13,377 nucleotides of DNA, from contig JAIXZB010000034.1 in assembly GCA_027489915.1 (NCBI GenBank), forward strand, positions 1-13,377, read 5' to 3'. Both the position numbers and the translations under genes were made by a program. The stretch comes from Rickettsiales bacterium (GTDB taxonomy: Bacteria > Pseudomonadota > Alphaproteobacteria > Rickettsiales > UBA3002). The notes under the pieces are model-generated. The model was not told where the DNA came from. It saw only the letters and a list, made by a program, of their open reading frames with translations, and made no database searches. Numbering within the stretch: position 1 is the first letter of the stretch; each line of letters starts with the position of its first letter. This document shows, in pieces, positions 6,394 to 13,377 of this stretch.

Positions 6394-7782
6394 ATGAAAA
6401 AACTCCATATCAAAACCTATGGTTGCCAGATGAACGCATACGATTCTGTGCGTATGGCCGATTTGCTGACTCCGCTAGGATATAGCGAAACCAGTAATCA
6501 AAGCGATGCGGATATTGTGATTTTAAACACCTGCCACATCCGCGAAAAGGCCTCCGAAAAAGTGTATTCCGAGCTAGGTCGCATCCGCGCCGAAAAAGAT
6601 GCATGGGCGCGCGATGGCAAGCGTAAACTCATTGCTGTTGCAGGCTGCGTAGCTCAAGCCGAGGGTGAAGAAATTATCGCACGCGCTCCGTATGTCGATA
6701 TTGTGGTCGGCCCTCAATCCTATCACACGCTCCCTCAACTCATTCAAGAAACCATCCGCGAACAGCGCGCTGCCATTAATCTCGATTTCCCCGAAGAAAC
6801 CAAATTCGATGCTTTGCCAGAATCGTTACAACCGCAGGGTATATCCGCGTATGTTTCCGTACAGGAAGGCTGCGATAAATTCTGTAGCTTTTGCGTTGTT
6901 CCCTACACGCGCGGTGTAGAATATTCGCGTCCAGTCGATGCCATAGAGCGCGAAATTCGCACCTACCTAGACCAAGGCACGCAGGAAATTGTGTTGCTTG
7001 GCCAAAACGTCAACGCCTATCATGGCGCAGGAGAGGGCGGCAGCGAGTGGGATTTAGCCAAACTTATTCGCCATATCGCCCCCCTTCCTGGTCTTAAGCG
7101 CATTCGCTATACTACCTCGCATCCACGCGATATGAGCGATGATTTAATCGCCGCCCATGGCGATATCGAAAATCTGATGCCCATGCTGCATTTACCCGTG
7201 CAGTCAGGTTCCAACCGCATCCTGAAACAGATGAACCGCAAACACACAGCCGAAGATTACCTCACCATCATCGAAAAACTCCGTGCAGCGCGGCCCGATA
7301 TGGGCTTTTCTTCTGATTTTATCGTCGGCTTTCCTGGCGAAACTGAAACAGAGTTCGAGGCAACTTTGCGTTTGGTCGAAACTGTAGCGTTCGCGCAGGC
7401 CTATTCCTTCACCTATTCCGCCCGTCCGGGAACTCCCGCCGCCGACCGTGCGGAATTGATAGACGAAGCCACCAAAAACGAACGTTTGGCGCGGTTGAAC
7501 TCCATTTTACAGCGTCAGCAACTACACACCAACCAGCGCATGCTTGGCCGCACCATTCCTGTTCTTTTCGATCGCATAGGTAAGCGCGATGGCCAAATCC
7601 TTGGCAAATCGCCATGGATGCAGTCTGTGTATGTTCAGCAAGCTGTGGAATACGCGAATCGGTTAGTTGACGTGCGTATTACAGGCGCATACCTTAACTC
7701 ACTAAGTGGCGAAATAGTGGATTCCACAGCGCCGTTTTCACACATACCTTCGGGGGATTATGGCGAAGCCACACACGGATAA
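6394..7782 (+). CDS. miaB: tRNA-2-methylthio-N6-dimethylallyladenosine synthase MiaB
   Basis: MiaB is a radical-SAM methylthiotransferase that adds a methylthio group to C2 of i6A37 in tRNAs reading UNN codons. The protein has 462 residues, typical for the family. The N-terminal UPF0004 domain carries the three auxiliary-cluster cysteines Cys11 (YGCQMN), Cys47 (NTCHIREKA) and Cys85 (AGCVAQ). The radical-SAM motif Cys160-x3-Cys164-x2-Cys167 is in EGCDKFCSFCVVPYTRG. A C-terminal TRAM domain follows from about residue 380. MiaB itself rather than RimO or MtaB is indicated by the KTYGCQMN start and by phoH and ybeY following. No clear Shine-Dalgarno precedes the ATG. The end overlaps phoH by 23 bases. 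Confidence 0.95.
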   Translation: MKKLHIKTYGCQMNAYDSVRMADLLTPLGYSETSNQSDADIVILNTCHIREKASEKVYSELGRIRAEKDAWARDGKRKLIAVAGCVAQAEGEEIIARAPYVDIVVGPQSYHTLPQLIQETIREQRAAINLDFPEETKFDALPESLQPQGISAYVSVQEGCDKFCSFCVVPYTRGVEYSRPVDAIEREIRTYLDQGTQEIVLLGQNVNAYHGAGEGGSEWDLAKLIRHIAPLPGLKRIRYTTSHPRDMSDDLIAAHGDIENLMPMLHLPVQSGSNRILKQMNRKHTAEDYLTIIEKLRAARPDMGFSSDFIVGFPGETETEFEATLRLVETVAFAQAYSFTYSARPGTPAADRAELIDEATKNERLARLNSILQRQQLHTNQRMLGRTIPVLFDRIGKRDGQILGKSPWMQSVYVQQAVEYANRLVDVRITGAYLNSLSGEIVDSTAPFSHIPSGDYGEATHG

Positions 7783-8821
7783 AGCACGCGGCCACAAACC
7801 TTCGCGCGACACCCAAACCGTCAATGTCTTTTTTGATAAAAACCACATTCTACCCATTCTTTATGGCGAAATGGATTCGCATCTGGAGCGCTTAGAGCAA
7901 CTGCTGAATGTATCGCTGGTTTCTCGTGGCAATATGCTCTCTATCACTGGCCATAAGCGCGATATTGAAGCAACCGAGGAGGTGCTACAAGGCCTCTATC
8001 GTCAAGCCGAAAATGGTATCGATTTGGGCTTATCTAACATCGATGCAGCCGTAAGATTACTGCCACCTATCACCGATAAAAAACCCAAGCAAAAAAGCGA
8101 AGATGAGCCAACCGATGCCGATGTCTACATCAAGACATTGCGCAAAACCATCGTGCCCTATTCACACGTGCAGGCCAACTACATGCGCGGGTTATATGAT
8201 AACGATTTACTGTTCGCCCTCGGGCCCGCAGGTACAGGCAAAACCTACATTGCTGTTGCAATGGCCGTGTATCAGTTCATCAACAAAAAAGTTGAACGCA
8301 TCATCCTTTCGCGCCCTGCGGTGGAAGCAGGCGAGAAACTTGGATTTTTACCTGGCGATATCAAGGACAAACTCGACCCCTTCATGCGTCCGTTATACGA
8401 TGCCTTGTTTGATATGATGCCTGCCGAGCGTGTACAGCAAGCCATCGAAAGTGGCGAAATTGAGCTGGCGCCTCTAGCGTTCATGCGTGGTCGTACCTTT
8501 AGCAACGCTTTTGTGATTCTCGATGAAGCGCAAAACACCACCCGCACTCAGATGAAAATGTTTTTAACCCGCATGGGCGAGCATTCGCGTATGATTATCA
8601 CAGGCGATTTATCGCAAATCGATTTGCCCAAAGATGTAAAATCTGGCCTTGCCGATTGCATTCCCAAAATCGAGCAAATTCCCGGAATTGGTGTGGTGCG
8701 CTTTAGCGAAACCGATGTGGTGCGTCACCCGATTGCGGCTAAAATCATCAAAGCCTACGATGAATGGGAAGACCGCAAAAAACAACATATGGAAGCGCAA
8801 GGCGACTTTCCGGAGCTGTAA
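7760..8821 (+). CDS. ybeZ: PhoH-like ATPase (PhoH/YbeZ family)
   Basis: This 353-residue cytoplasmic P-loop ATPase belongs to the PhoH/YbeZ family, a partner of YbeY in RNA processing and ribosome maturation. Its N-terminal part (about 18-85) resembles the family's small KH-like domain. The ATPase core has Walker A GPAGTGKT (155-162), Walker B VILDEAQN (252-259) and the sensor region ITGDLSQIDLP (280-290). The linker at about 104-120 is charged and probably flexible. The ATG at 7760 lies within the miaB end, just after a G-rich Shine-Dalgarno (GGGGGA). The ybeY start is 3 bases after the stop, in keeping with the usual phoH-ybeY pairing. Confidence 0.93.
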   Translation: MAKPHTDKARGHKPSRDTQTVNVFFDKNHILPILYGEMDSHLERLEQLLNVSLVSRGNMLSITGHKRDIEATEEVLQGLYRQAENGIDLGLSNIDAAVRLLPPITDKKPKQKSEDEPTDADVYIKTLRKTIVPYSHVQANYMRGLYDNDLLFALGPAGTGKTYIAVAMAVYQFINKKVERIILSRPAVEAGEKLGFLPGDIKDKLDPFMRPLYDALFDMMPAERVQQAIESGEIELAPLAFMRGRTFSNAFVILDEAQNTTRTQMKMFLTRMGEHSRMIITGDLSQIDLPKDVKSGLADCIPKIEQIPGIGVVRFSETDVVRHPIAAKIIKAYDEWEDRKKQHMEAQGDFPEL

Positions 8822-8824
8822 CCC

Positions 8825-9280
8825 ATGGCTTCGTCGAACGTCACTATCCTTACCTCGCACGATGTGTGGAAAAACGTTTGGCCACGTTTTCGTGTGGAGG
8901 CACGCAAAGCTGTCAACGCAACGCTTAAGCATCAGAAACATAAACGCGAACAGGTTGCGGTTATGTTTGCCGATAATAGCGTCATAGAGCCCCTGAACAA
9001 AGCCTACCGAGGTAAAGCAAAACCCACCAATGTGCTCTCGTTCCCGAGCGATGAAGAGGATGAATTGGGCGATATTCTTCTGGCATACGAAGTGATTGCA
9101 CAAGAATCCGATGCCCAGCAGAAAACCTTGCGTGATCACACAATGCATCTCATTGTCCACGGAACGCTGCATTTGCTAGGGTTTGACCATGAAAACGATG
9201 TGGAAGCAGAGCGTATGGAAGCACAGGAAATAGCAATTCTTGCAACCTTAGGTATTGCGAACCCTTACAGCGTCCGTTAG
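8825..9280 (+). CDS. ybeY: Endoribonuclease YbeY (16S rRNA maturation factor)
   Basis: YbeY is a single-strand-specific zinc endoribonuclease involved in 16S rRNA 3'-end processing and ribosome quality control. The product is 151 residues, the normal size. The zinc site is intact: HGTLHLLGFDH (112-122), with His112, His116 and His122. The preceding family motif TNVLSFPSDE (68-77) is present. The start follows the phoH stop by 3 bases, without a visible Shine-Dalgarno, which suggests re-initiation. It sits between its functional partner PhoH and corC as in many proteobacteria. Confidence 0.95.
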   Translation: MASSNVTILTSHDVWKNVWPRFRVEARKAVNATLKHQKHKREQVAVMFADNSVIEPLNKAYRGKAKPTNVLSFPSDEEDELGDILLAYEVIAQESDAQQKTLRDHTMHLIVHGTLHLLGFDHENDVEAERMEAQEIAILATLGIANPYSVR

Positions 9281-9292
9281 TATTTACCTACC

Positions 9293-10276
9293 ATGCCAGA
9301 CACTGCACAGCGTACATCCACTGAAGACGGCCCAAGTCAATCGCAGCAAAGCGCTTTAAGCAGCGCAGCTACAGCAGCGCGTAAGGAGTTGCTAGAATCA
9401 CCATTACAACGCAGTTCACGCCTACAATCAGCTGTGCGTTGGTTTCGCAGTGTGGTAGGCAGAGAAGAAGCGAGCCTTAAAGATGTCATTGAAGAAGCGC
9501 TGGAGGAAAATACCCATTTTTCCGAACAGCTGACCGAAGAAGAGCGCACCTTACTCAAAAACGTCGTAAGTTTTGGTGAACTAACCGTTATCGATATCAT
9601 GGTGCCGCGCACTGATATTTTGGCGGTCGAGCGCGATTATAGTCTGCATGAATTACTCAACCATGTGCGCGATATCGGTCATACCCGTATCCCTGTATAT
9701 CATGAATCGCTCGATAAAATCGAAGGGTTCATCCACGTAAAAGATCTGTTCAATTACATCGCTGAGCCTGAGTCCTTCTCCATCAAAATTGTAATGCGAG
9801 AAATTCTGTTCGTTCCACCTTCCATGCGTATCGTCGATTTACTCTTAAAAATGCGCATGTCAGGCTGCCATATGGCGATAGTGGTGGATGAATATGGTGG
9901 AACCGATGGTTTAGTGACCATGGAAGATTTATTTGAAGAAATCGTGGGCGAAATTCAAGACGAGCACGATGAAAACGAACAGCGCCCGCTATTTCGCTGG
10001 GTCAACGATCACGTGCTGGAAGTCGATGCACGCGCAGCCATTGATGATGTGGAGACAGTGCTTGGCGCCAAGATATGCGATGCAACCGAAGATGCCGAAG
10101 ATTTTGATACATTAGGCGGTTATGTGTTTTCAGCCCTTGGCCGTGTACCTGCCAAAGGCGAGGTGGTAACACGCCTTGATTTGAATCTGAAAATCGAAGT
10201 CACCGCAGCCGATCCACGCCGCATTCACAAATTACGTATTGTACGTCTCCCAAAACAACAGTCGCAAGCAAACTAG
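9293..10276 (+). CDS. corC: CBS-domain protein, CorC/TlyC family (hemolysin-like, transporter-associated)
   Basis: This is a 327-residue soluble protein without the membrane DUF21 domain found in larger relatives. The N-terminal 60 residues are Ser/Ala/Gln-rich and low in complexity. Two CBS domains follow (about 103-160, starting MVPRTDI, and about 166-223, containing VDEYGGTDGLVT at 198-209), then a CorC_HlyC domain (about 235-320). The family has been linked to Mg/Co efflux and was named hemolysin C in older work, but the molecular role is uncertain. The ATG at 9293 has no evident Shine-Dalgarno and begins 12 bases after ybeY. Its stop is 1 base before the likely lnt start, the same order as ybeX-lnt in many proteobacteria. 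Confidence 0.9.
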   Translation: MPDTAQRTSTEDGPSQSQQSALSSAATAARKELLESPLQRSSRLQSAVRWFRSVVGREEASLKDVIEEALEENTHFSEQLTEEERTLLKNVVSFGELTVIDIMVPRTDILAVERDYSLHELLNHVRDIGHTRIPVYHESLDKIEGFIHVKDLFNYIAEPESFSIKIVMREILFVPPSMRIVDLLLKMRMSGCHMAIVVDEYGGTDGLVTMEDLFEEIVGEIQDEHDENEQRPLFRWVNDHVLEVDARAAIDDVETVLGAKICDATEDAEDFDTLGGYVFSALGRVPAKGEVVTRLDLNLKIEVTAADPRRIHKLRIVRLPKQQSQAN

Positions 10277-10277
10277 C

Positions 10278-11822
10278 GTGCATTACATAAAACGCATTGC
10301 AACGAATGCTACGGCACGCACAGGATTTCTGCGTAGCCTTCAATTATTCATATGTGGTGGCCTGTGCCTGCTTTTATTCTCCCCATTCGATGTATGGCCT
10401 CTGCTTTTTGTATTGATTCCTTTTCTCTTTATAGTGCTGAGTGCTGCTCCCACAGCCCGCCGAGCCATGTGGGATGGGTTTAGTTTTGGCTACGGGTTTT
10501 TTATTTTTGGCACCTATTGGATAGCCATTTCACTCACCGTTGATTCTGATAAATTTGCATGGCTTATCCCTTTTTCTGTATTTGGCCTGAGTGCACTATT
10601 TGCCTTATATTTCGTGCTATTTAGCTATTGTTATCACAAGCTAAAGTCGCTCTCACTCATACGAAATATTTTTATATTTGCTGTATTGTGGGTCGTTATA
10701 GAGTACCTACGTTCACTGGGTATTTTTGCATTCCCTTGGAACTTAATTGGCTACAGCGTTGCATCCATACCTTTCCTGCTACAAGCTGCATCAATAGTCG
10801 GAATCTATGGCTTGAGCTTACTTACTATGTGCATGGCTTTAGCACCACTGCCATTGCTATTGCAGCCTTCAAAAAAATATTCACGCGGCATGCTCACAGC
10901 AGTAACCGCCTGTGTCATTATATTGTGTGCGAATGCATTACTAACCAGCCCCACCCCGAAAAGCAAAAAAATCACTCGAATACGTATAGTGCAACCCAAC
11001 ATTCCTCAGGTTCTGAAGTGGGATAATGATCATGTGCAGAGCATATTCCGCACACTCGGAGCGCTGTCACAAATAGAATCCGAAGCAGCAAAACCCGATA
11101 TTATCATCTGGCCAGAAACAGCAGTACCCTTTACCTTACGTGCAGATAGCGAATGGCAGCGCTATATGGCACAGTGGGTGCCTGACAGCGGTGTCATTAT
11201 CACAGGCGCCATTACCGAACAGAATGGTGGATTTAGAAACGCGCTGATTTCACTGAACAGACATGCCCAGCGTGAATCGGAATACGCAAAACGGCATCTC
11301 GTTCCCTTTGGAGAATTCATCCCACTGCGCACCGTGCTGCCACTCGAAAAAATAGCACCGGGTCCAAGCGATTTTGCGCGTGGTACTTCAAATAAAGCAT
11401 TAACGCTTAAAAATCATCCAGCGTTTCAGCCCATGATTTGCTACGAATCAGCATTTCCGTGGCTCGCAAAAAGCGAAGGACCGCGCCCAGATTGGCTACT
11501 CACCATCACCAACGATGCTTGGTTTGGCGATAGCCCTGGCCCCTATCAGCATTTTACCATGAGTAGGGTAAGGGCCGTTGAACAAGGATTGCCGATTATT
11601 CGTGTAGGCAACACCGGAATAAGCGCAGCAATAGATGCTGATGGTAAAGTGCTGCGTACTTTGAAGCTGGGGGAGCAGGGAATTATTGACGTCGCTTTGC
11701 CAGCACCAAAAACAAACACGCTTTATGCACACTACGGTGAGATGATTCCTATCGGCTGTATATTAACGATTATTTTACTTCTTTGGGTATATAGTAAAAA
11801 CAACCGTAAGTTGATTAATTAA
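10278..11822 (+). CDS. lnt: Apolipoprotein N-acyltransferase Lnt
   Basis: Lnt adds the third acyl chain to the N-terminal cysteine of lipoproteins in the inner membrane. I chose the GTG at 10278, one base after the corC stop, giving 514 residues. A TTG at 10239 would add 13 residues inside corC. The N-terminal half has several membrane segments (about 20-58, 67-87, 96-118, 133-152, 163-193, 204-222). The nitrilase-like periplasmic domain follows with the full triad: Glu280 (WPETAVPF), Lys338 (YAKRHLVPFGE) and Cys388 (MICYESAFP). ITNDAWFGDSPGPYQH and a final membrane helix near 490-506 complete the family pattern. No Shine-Dalgarno is evident at the start. Confidence 0.93.
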   Translation: MHYIKRIATNATARTGFLRSLQLFICGGLCLLLFSPFDVWPLLFVLIPFLFIVLSAAPTARRAMWDGFSFGYGFFIFGTYWIAISLTVDSDKFAWLIPFSVFGLSALFALYFVLFSYCYHKLKSLSLIRNIFIFAVLWVVIEYLRSLGIFAFPWNLIGYSVASIPFLLQAASIVGIYGLSLLTMCMALAPLPLLLQPSKKYSRGMLTAVTACVIILCANALLTSPTPKSKKITRIRIVQPNIPQVLKWDNDHVQSIFRTLGALSQIESEAAKPDIIIWPETAVPFTLRADSEWQRYMAQWVPDSGVIITGAITEQNGGFRNALISLNRHAQRESEYAKRHLVPFGEFIPLRTVLPLEKIAPGPSDFARGTSNKALTLKNHPAFQPMICYESAFPWLAKSEGPRPDWLLTITNDAWFGDSPGPYQHFTMSRVRAVEQGLPIIRVGNTGISAAIDADGKVLRTLKLGEQGIIDVALPAPKTNTLYAHYGEMIPIGCILTIILLLWVYSKNNRKLIN

Positions 11823-11868
11823 TTCTTCTCTTGCGCGAGTGGCCAGTAAGGGCTAGGTAATAAAGTAG

Positions 11869-11883
11869 TTAAATAAAGGTTAA
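11869..11883 (+). promoter_or_regulatory. Candidate CtrA-binding box (TTAA-N7-TTAA) at the XRE regulator start
   Basis: TTAA (11869-11872) and TTAA (11880-11883) are separated by exactly 7 bases, the published full CtrA motif in alphaproteobacteria. The box sits in the 61-base gap after lnt, contains the AAGG Shine-Dalgarno-like bases, and ends directly at the GTG at 11884. Bound CtrA there would more likely block than activate. The gap is AT-rich, so chance is possible. Confidence 0.45.
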
Positions 11884-12300
11884 GTGTACGTGTCAGATGC
11901 CCATCCAGTAGATGTATATGTAGGGAAGCGACTTCGGTTGAAGCGCACCTTGCAAGGGTTGAGTCAGGAATCCATTGGTAACGCCATTGGTGTGACCTTT
12001 CAGCAGATTCAAAAATATGAGCGCGGCATAAATCGAATGGGTGCATCGCGCTTATTCGACTTCGCGCGCGCACTCGGCGTTCCAGTATCCTATTTCTTTG
12101 ACGGATTTACCGAAGATTCTGCATCCATGCAGGCAAATCAAGGTATGGCAGAAAATGCTACCCCAAGCTTTCAGGGGCAGGACCCTATGAATAGCCGCGA
12201 AACAGTCGAGCTAATGCGCGCTTATTATCGCATTAAAAATCCAACACAACGCAAGCGCGTTTTAGAGTTGGTCAAATCCATGGCGGATTCAGACACGTAA
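11884..12300 (+). CDS. XRE-family (Cro/CI-type) helix-turn-helix transcriptional regulator
   Basis: This 138-residue cytoplasmic DNA-binding protein has an HTH_3 domain at about 13-73, with LRLKRTLQGLSQESIGNAIG and TFQQIQKYERGINRMGASRL as the two helical halves. A linker rich in Gln, Asn and Ser follows (about 78-103). A conserved C-terminal helix pair, SRETVELMRAYYRIKNPTQR and onward (104-133), is typical of the alphaproteobacterial regulator found between lnt and metK. Targets are not known from sequence. Either GTG 11884 or GTG 11890 could be the start. The AGG at 11877-11879 is close to the first and 10 bases from the second, so I keep the longer form. No ATG is available near the HTH start. 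Confidence 0.88.
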   Translation: MYVSDAHPVDVYVGKRLRLKRTLQGLSQESIGNAIGVTFQQIQKYERGINRMGASRLFDFARALGVPVSYFFDGFTEDSASMQANQGMAENATPSFQGQDPMNSRETVELMRAYYRIKNPTQRKRVLELVKSMADSDT

Positions 12301-12303
12301 TCC

Positions 12304-12331
12304 TTGACGTTGCCCATTTAATCTCTACAAG
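12304..12331 (+). promoter_or_regulatory. Candidate sigma-70 promoter for metK
   Basis: TTGACG (12304-12309, 5 of 6) and TACAAG (12326-12331, 4 of 6) are separated by 16 bases just after the XRE stop. Transcription would begin near 12338, leaving a leader of about 130 bases before metK. The -10 is imperfect, so confidence is moderate. Confidence 0.4.
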
Positions 12332-12350
12332 CAATTTTATTACGTGGGCA
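12311..12350. repeat. Interrupted inverted repeat overlapping the candidate metK promoter
   Basis: The arm TGCCCATTTAAT (12311-12322) pairs with ATTACGTGGGCA (12339-12350) over 12 positions with one G-T pair and one mismatch, around a 16-base loop. It overlaps the promoter spacer and -10, so it may be a DNA operator rather than an RNA hairpin if transcription starts near 12338. No T-run follows, so it is not a standard terminator. Confidence 0.45.
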
Positions 12351-12373
12351 TTTCCTGCTTGGCGGCCACGAGA

Positions 12374-12429
12374 ATTGCATTTCAGCAATACCGGACTAAG
12401 CACAGTAGGCGCGCAATGCGTCCCTGTGT
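12374..12429 (+). ncRNA. Potentially structured metK 5' leader (unassigned class)
   Basis: Two hairpins can be drawn by eye. The first is ATTGC/GCAAT (12374-12378 with 12385-12389), with a 6-base loop. The second, longer one pairs GCACAG (12400-12405) with CTGTGT (12424-12429) and continues with GG/CC and CGC/GCG to a GCAAT loop (12113 is not involved; loop at 12413-12417). GGAC (12393-12396) can also pair with GTCC (12420-12423), which interleaves with the outer stem and would form an alternative or a pseudoknot. I see no match to the SAM-I, SAM-II or SAM/SAH consensus as I recall them. Function is therefore only inferred from the position before metK. Confidence 0.3.
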
Positions 12430-12470
12430 AGCCAGCATGTTTTACTCACACAACCACGCAAGAGGTCACA

Positions 12471-13377
12471 GTGAATAATACATCCTACACCCGCGATAAA
12501 TACGTGTTTACCAGCGAATCAGTATCCGAAGGGCACCCCGATAAGCTATGCGATCAAATCTCTGATGCGATTGTCGATGCGTGCCTGACTGTAAACCCAG
12601 AAGCACGCACTGCTATTGAAGTGATGGCAACCACTAATCGCGTGGTGATTTCAGGTGAATACCGTGGTGCAGACACAATAAATGCAAAGCGTCGTGAAGA
12701 AATAGCGCGTGAGGTCGTAAAAAATATTGGCTACGATCAGGAAGGGTTCGACTGGCGCAAATTATCTGTGGAAGATCATGTCCACGCCCAATCCGCCGAT
12801 ATTGCCATGGGAGTCGATTCTGGCGCTGCTAAAGAAGAGGGGGCAGGAGATCAGGGAATTATGTTTGGCTTCGCCTGCCGCGAAACCGAAGAGCTGATGC
12901 CAGCAACATTATTTTATTCACACCGTATTTTGCAGCGTCTTTCCGAAGGCCGTCGTAACGGAACATACAGTCAGCTTGGGCCAGATGCGAAGAGCCAAGT
13001 CTCGCTTGATTTTGAGCATGGTGTACCAGTGCGCGCCAATTCAATTGTGGTTTCAACGCAGCACAAAGAAGGCGTATCGCAAGCCGAAATTCGTGACATC
13101 GCCCGCAAAGAAATTCTTGCCGTTTTACCTCAAGGCTGGATGTGCCCAGAAGAAAAATTATTTGTAAACCCAACTGGCCAGTTCATCATTGGCGGGCCAG
13201 ATGGCGACACAGGGCTCACAGGCCGAAAAATTATTGTTGATACTTACGGCGGCGCATCGCCTCACGGTGGCGGCGCATTCTCTGGCAAAGATCCAACCAA
13301 AGTCGATCGCTCCGCAGCCTATGCAGCGCGCTATCTTGCAAAAAACGTGGTTGCAGCTGGCCTTGCGGATCGCTGCA
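12471..13377 (+). CDS. metK: S-adenosylmethionine synthetase MetK (3' truncated by window)
   Basis: MetK makes SAM from methionine and ATP in the cytoplasm, supplying among others BioC and MiaB in this window. A total of 302 residues are visible and, by comparison with about 385-390 in relatives, roughly 85 are missing. The GTG at 12471 is supported by AGAGG 5 bases upstream (12461-12465) and by the usual N-terminal spacing to the motif SESVSEGHPDKLCDQISDAI (15-34). Other signatures are GAGDQGIMFGFA (124-135), VNPTGQFIIGGPDGDTGLTG (232-251) and GGGAFSGKDPTKVDRS (266-281, the P-loop-like glycine-rich motif). The gene is preceded by a 170-base non-coding leader. No internal frame breaks are seen. 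Confidence 0.96.
   Translation, partial: MNNTSYTRDKYVFTSESVSEGHPDKLCDQISDAIVDACLTVNPEARTAIEVMATTNRVVISGEYRGADTINAKRREEIAREVVKNIGYDQEGFDWRKLSVEDHVHAQSADIAMGVDSGAAKEEGAGDQGIMFGFACRETEELMPATLFYSHRILQRLSEGRRNGTYSQLGPDAKSQVSLDFEHGVPVRANSIVVSTQHKEGVSQAEIRDIARKEILAVLPQGWMCPEEKLFVNPTGQFIIGGPDGDTGLTGRKIIVDTYGGASPHGGGAFSGKDPTKVDRSAAYAARYLAKNVVAAGLADRC

Noticed and set aside
8609..9172. 187-codon minus-strand open frame across phoH and ybeY
   Set aside because: Antisense to two strongly conserved genes with intact catalytic motifs. Its composition does not resemble a known family.
11823..11862. Possible terminator hairpin after lnt (TGGCC/GGCTA and CTC/GAG pairings)
   Set aside because: The stems are short with a wobble pair, and no T-run follows. 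The XRE gene may simply be co-transcribed with lnt.
12343..12370. CGTGG...TTTCCTGC...GGCGG...CCACG stem resembling parts of the SAM/SAH riboswitch (CUUCCUGGCG core)
   Set aside because: The core is interrupted by extra bases, the 3' GGAGC-type pseudoknot strand that should cover a Shine-Dalgarno is absent, and the element is about 100 bases from the metK start rather than adjacent to it.
12466..12474. Short palindrome TCACAGTGA overlapping the metK GTG start
   Set aside because: Only 4-base arms. It is probably a by-product of the start region, and no second copy forming a larger operator is seen.

Overview
This window reads as a chromosomal segment from an alphaproteobacterium with moderate GC content (near the high 40s to 50% by eye, not computed). 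The lineage call rests on two things. The first is the run miaB-phoH-ybeY-corC-lnt-XRE regulator-metK, a gene order I know from many alphaproteobacteria. The second is a TIGR02186-type protein beside a TauE/SafE permease. I cannot name the genus. The window is almost entirely coding, with mostly housekeeping genes and no transposase, phage gene, CRISPR array, rRNA or tRNA that I can see. No stretch longer than about 170 bases lacks a gene.

Region 1 (1-3026, + strand) is a biotin operon: the C-terminal end of bioF, a BioH/BioG-type alpha/beta hydrolase, bioC, bioD, then an RDD-family membrane protein. Each start overlaps the preceding stop (ATGA junctions or an 11-base overlap), so translation is probably coupled. 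BioC and the hydrolase would make pimeloyl-ACP, BioF converts it to the keto-amino acid, and BioD closes the dethiobiotin ring. BioA and BioB are not in view.

Region 2 (3023-5992, - strand) contains tsaB (tRNA t6A synthesis), then a likely three-gene operon: a small lipoprotein, a TauE/SafE permease and a TIGR02186 membrane-anchored protein. The last of these ends tail to tail with the RDD gene, with stop codons overlapping by 4 bases.

Region 3 (6040-12300, + strand) is a long collinear run: phhB, miaB, phoH, ybeY, corC, lnt and an XRE-family regulator. It covers tRNA modification, rRNA maturation and lipoprotein N-acylation. metK (truncated by the window end) follows after a 170-base non-coding leader containing a plausible promoter, a dyad and several potential RNA hairpins.

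The most notable non-gene signals are these. A perfect 16-bp parS palindrome (TGTTTCACGTGAAACA, 5568-5583) lies inside tsaB and suggests an origin-proximal position on the chromosome. An exact TTAA-N7-TTAA CtrA-type box (11869-11883) abuts the start of the XRE regulator. The metK leader is structured and matches no SAM riboswitch class that I can recall. I do not see a clearly new multi-gene system here.
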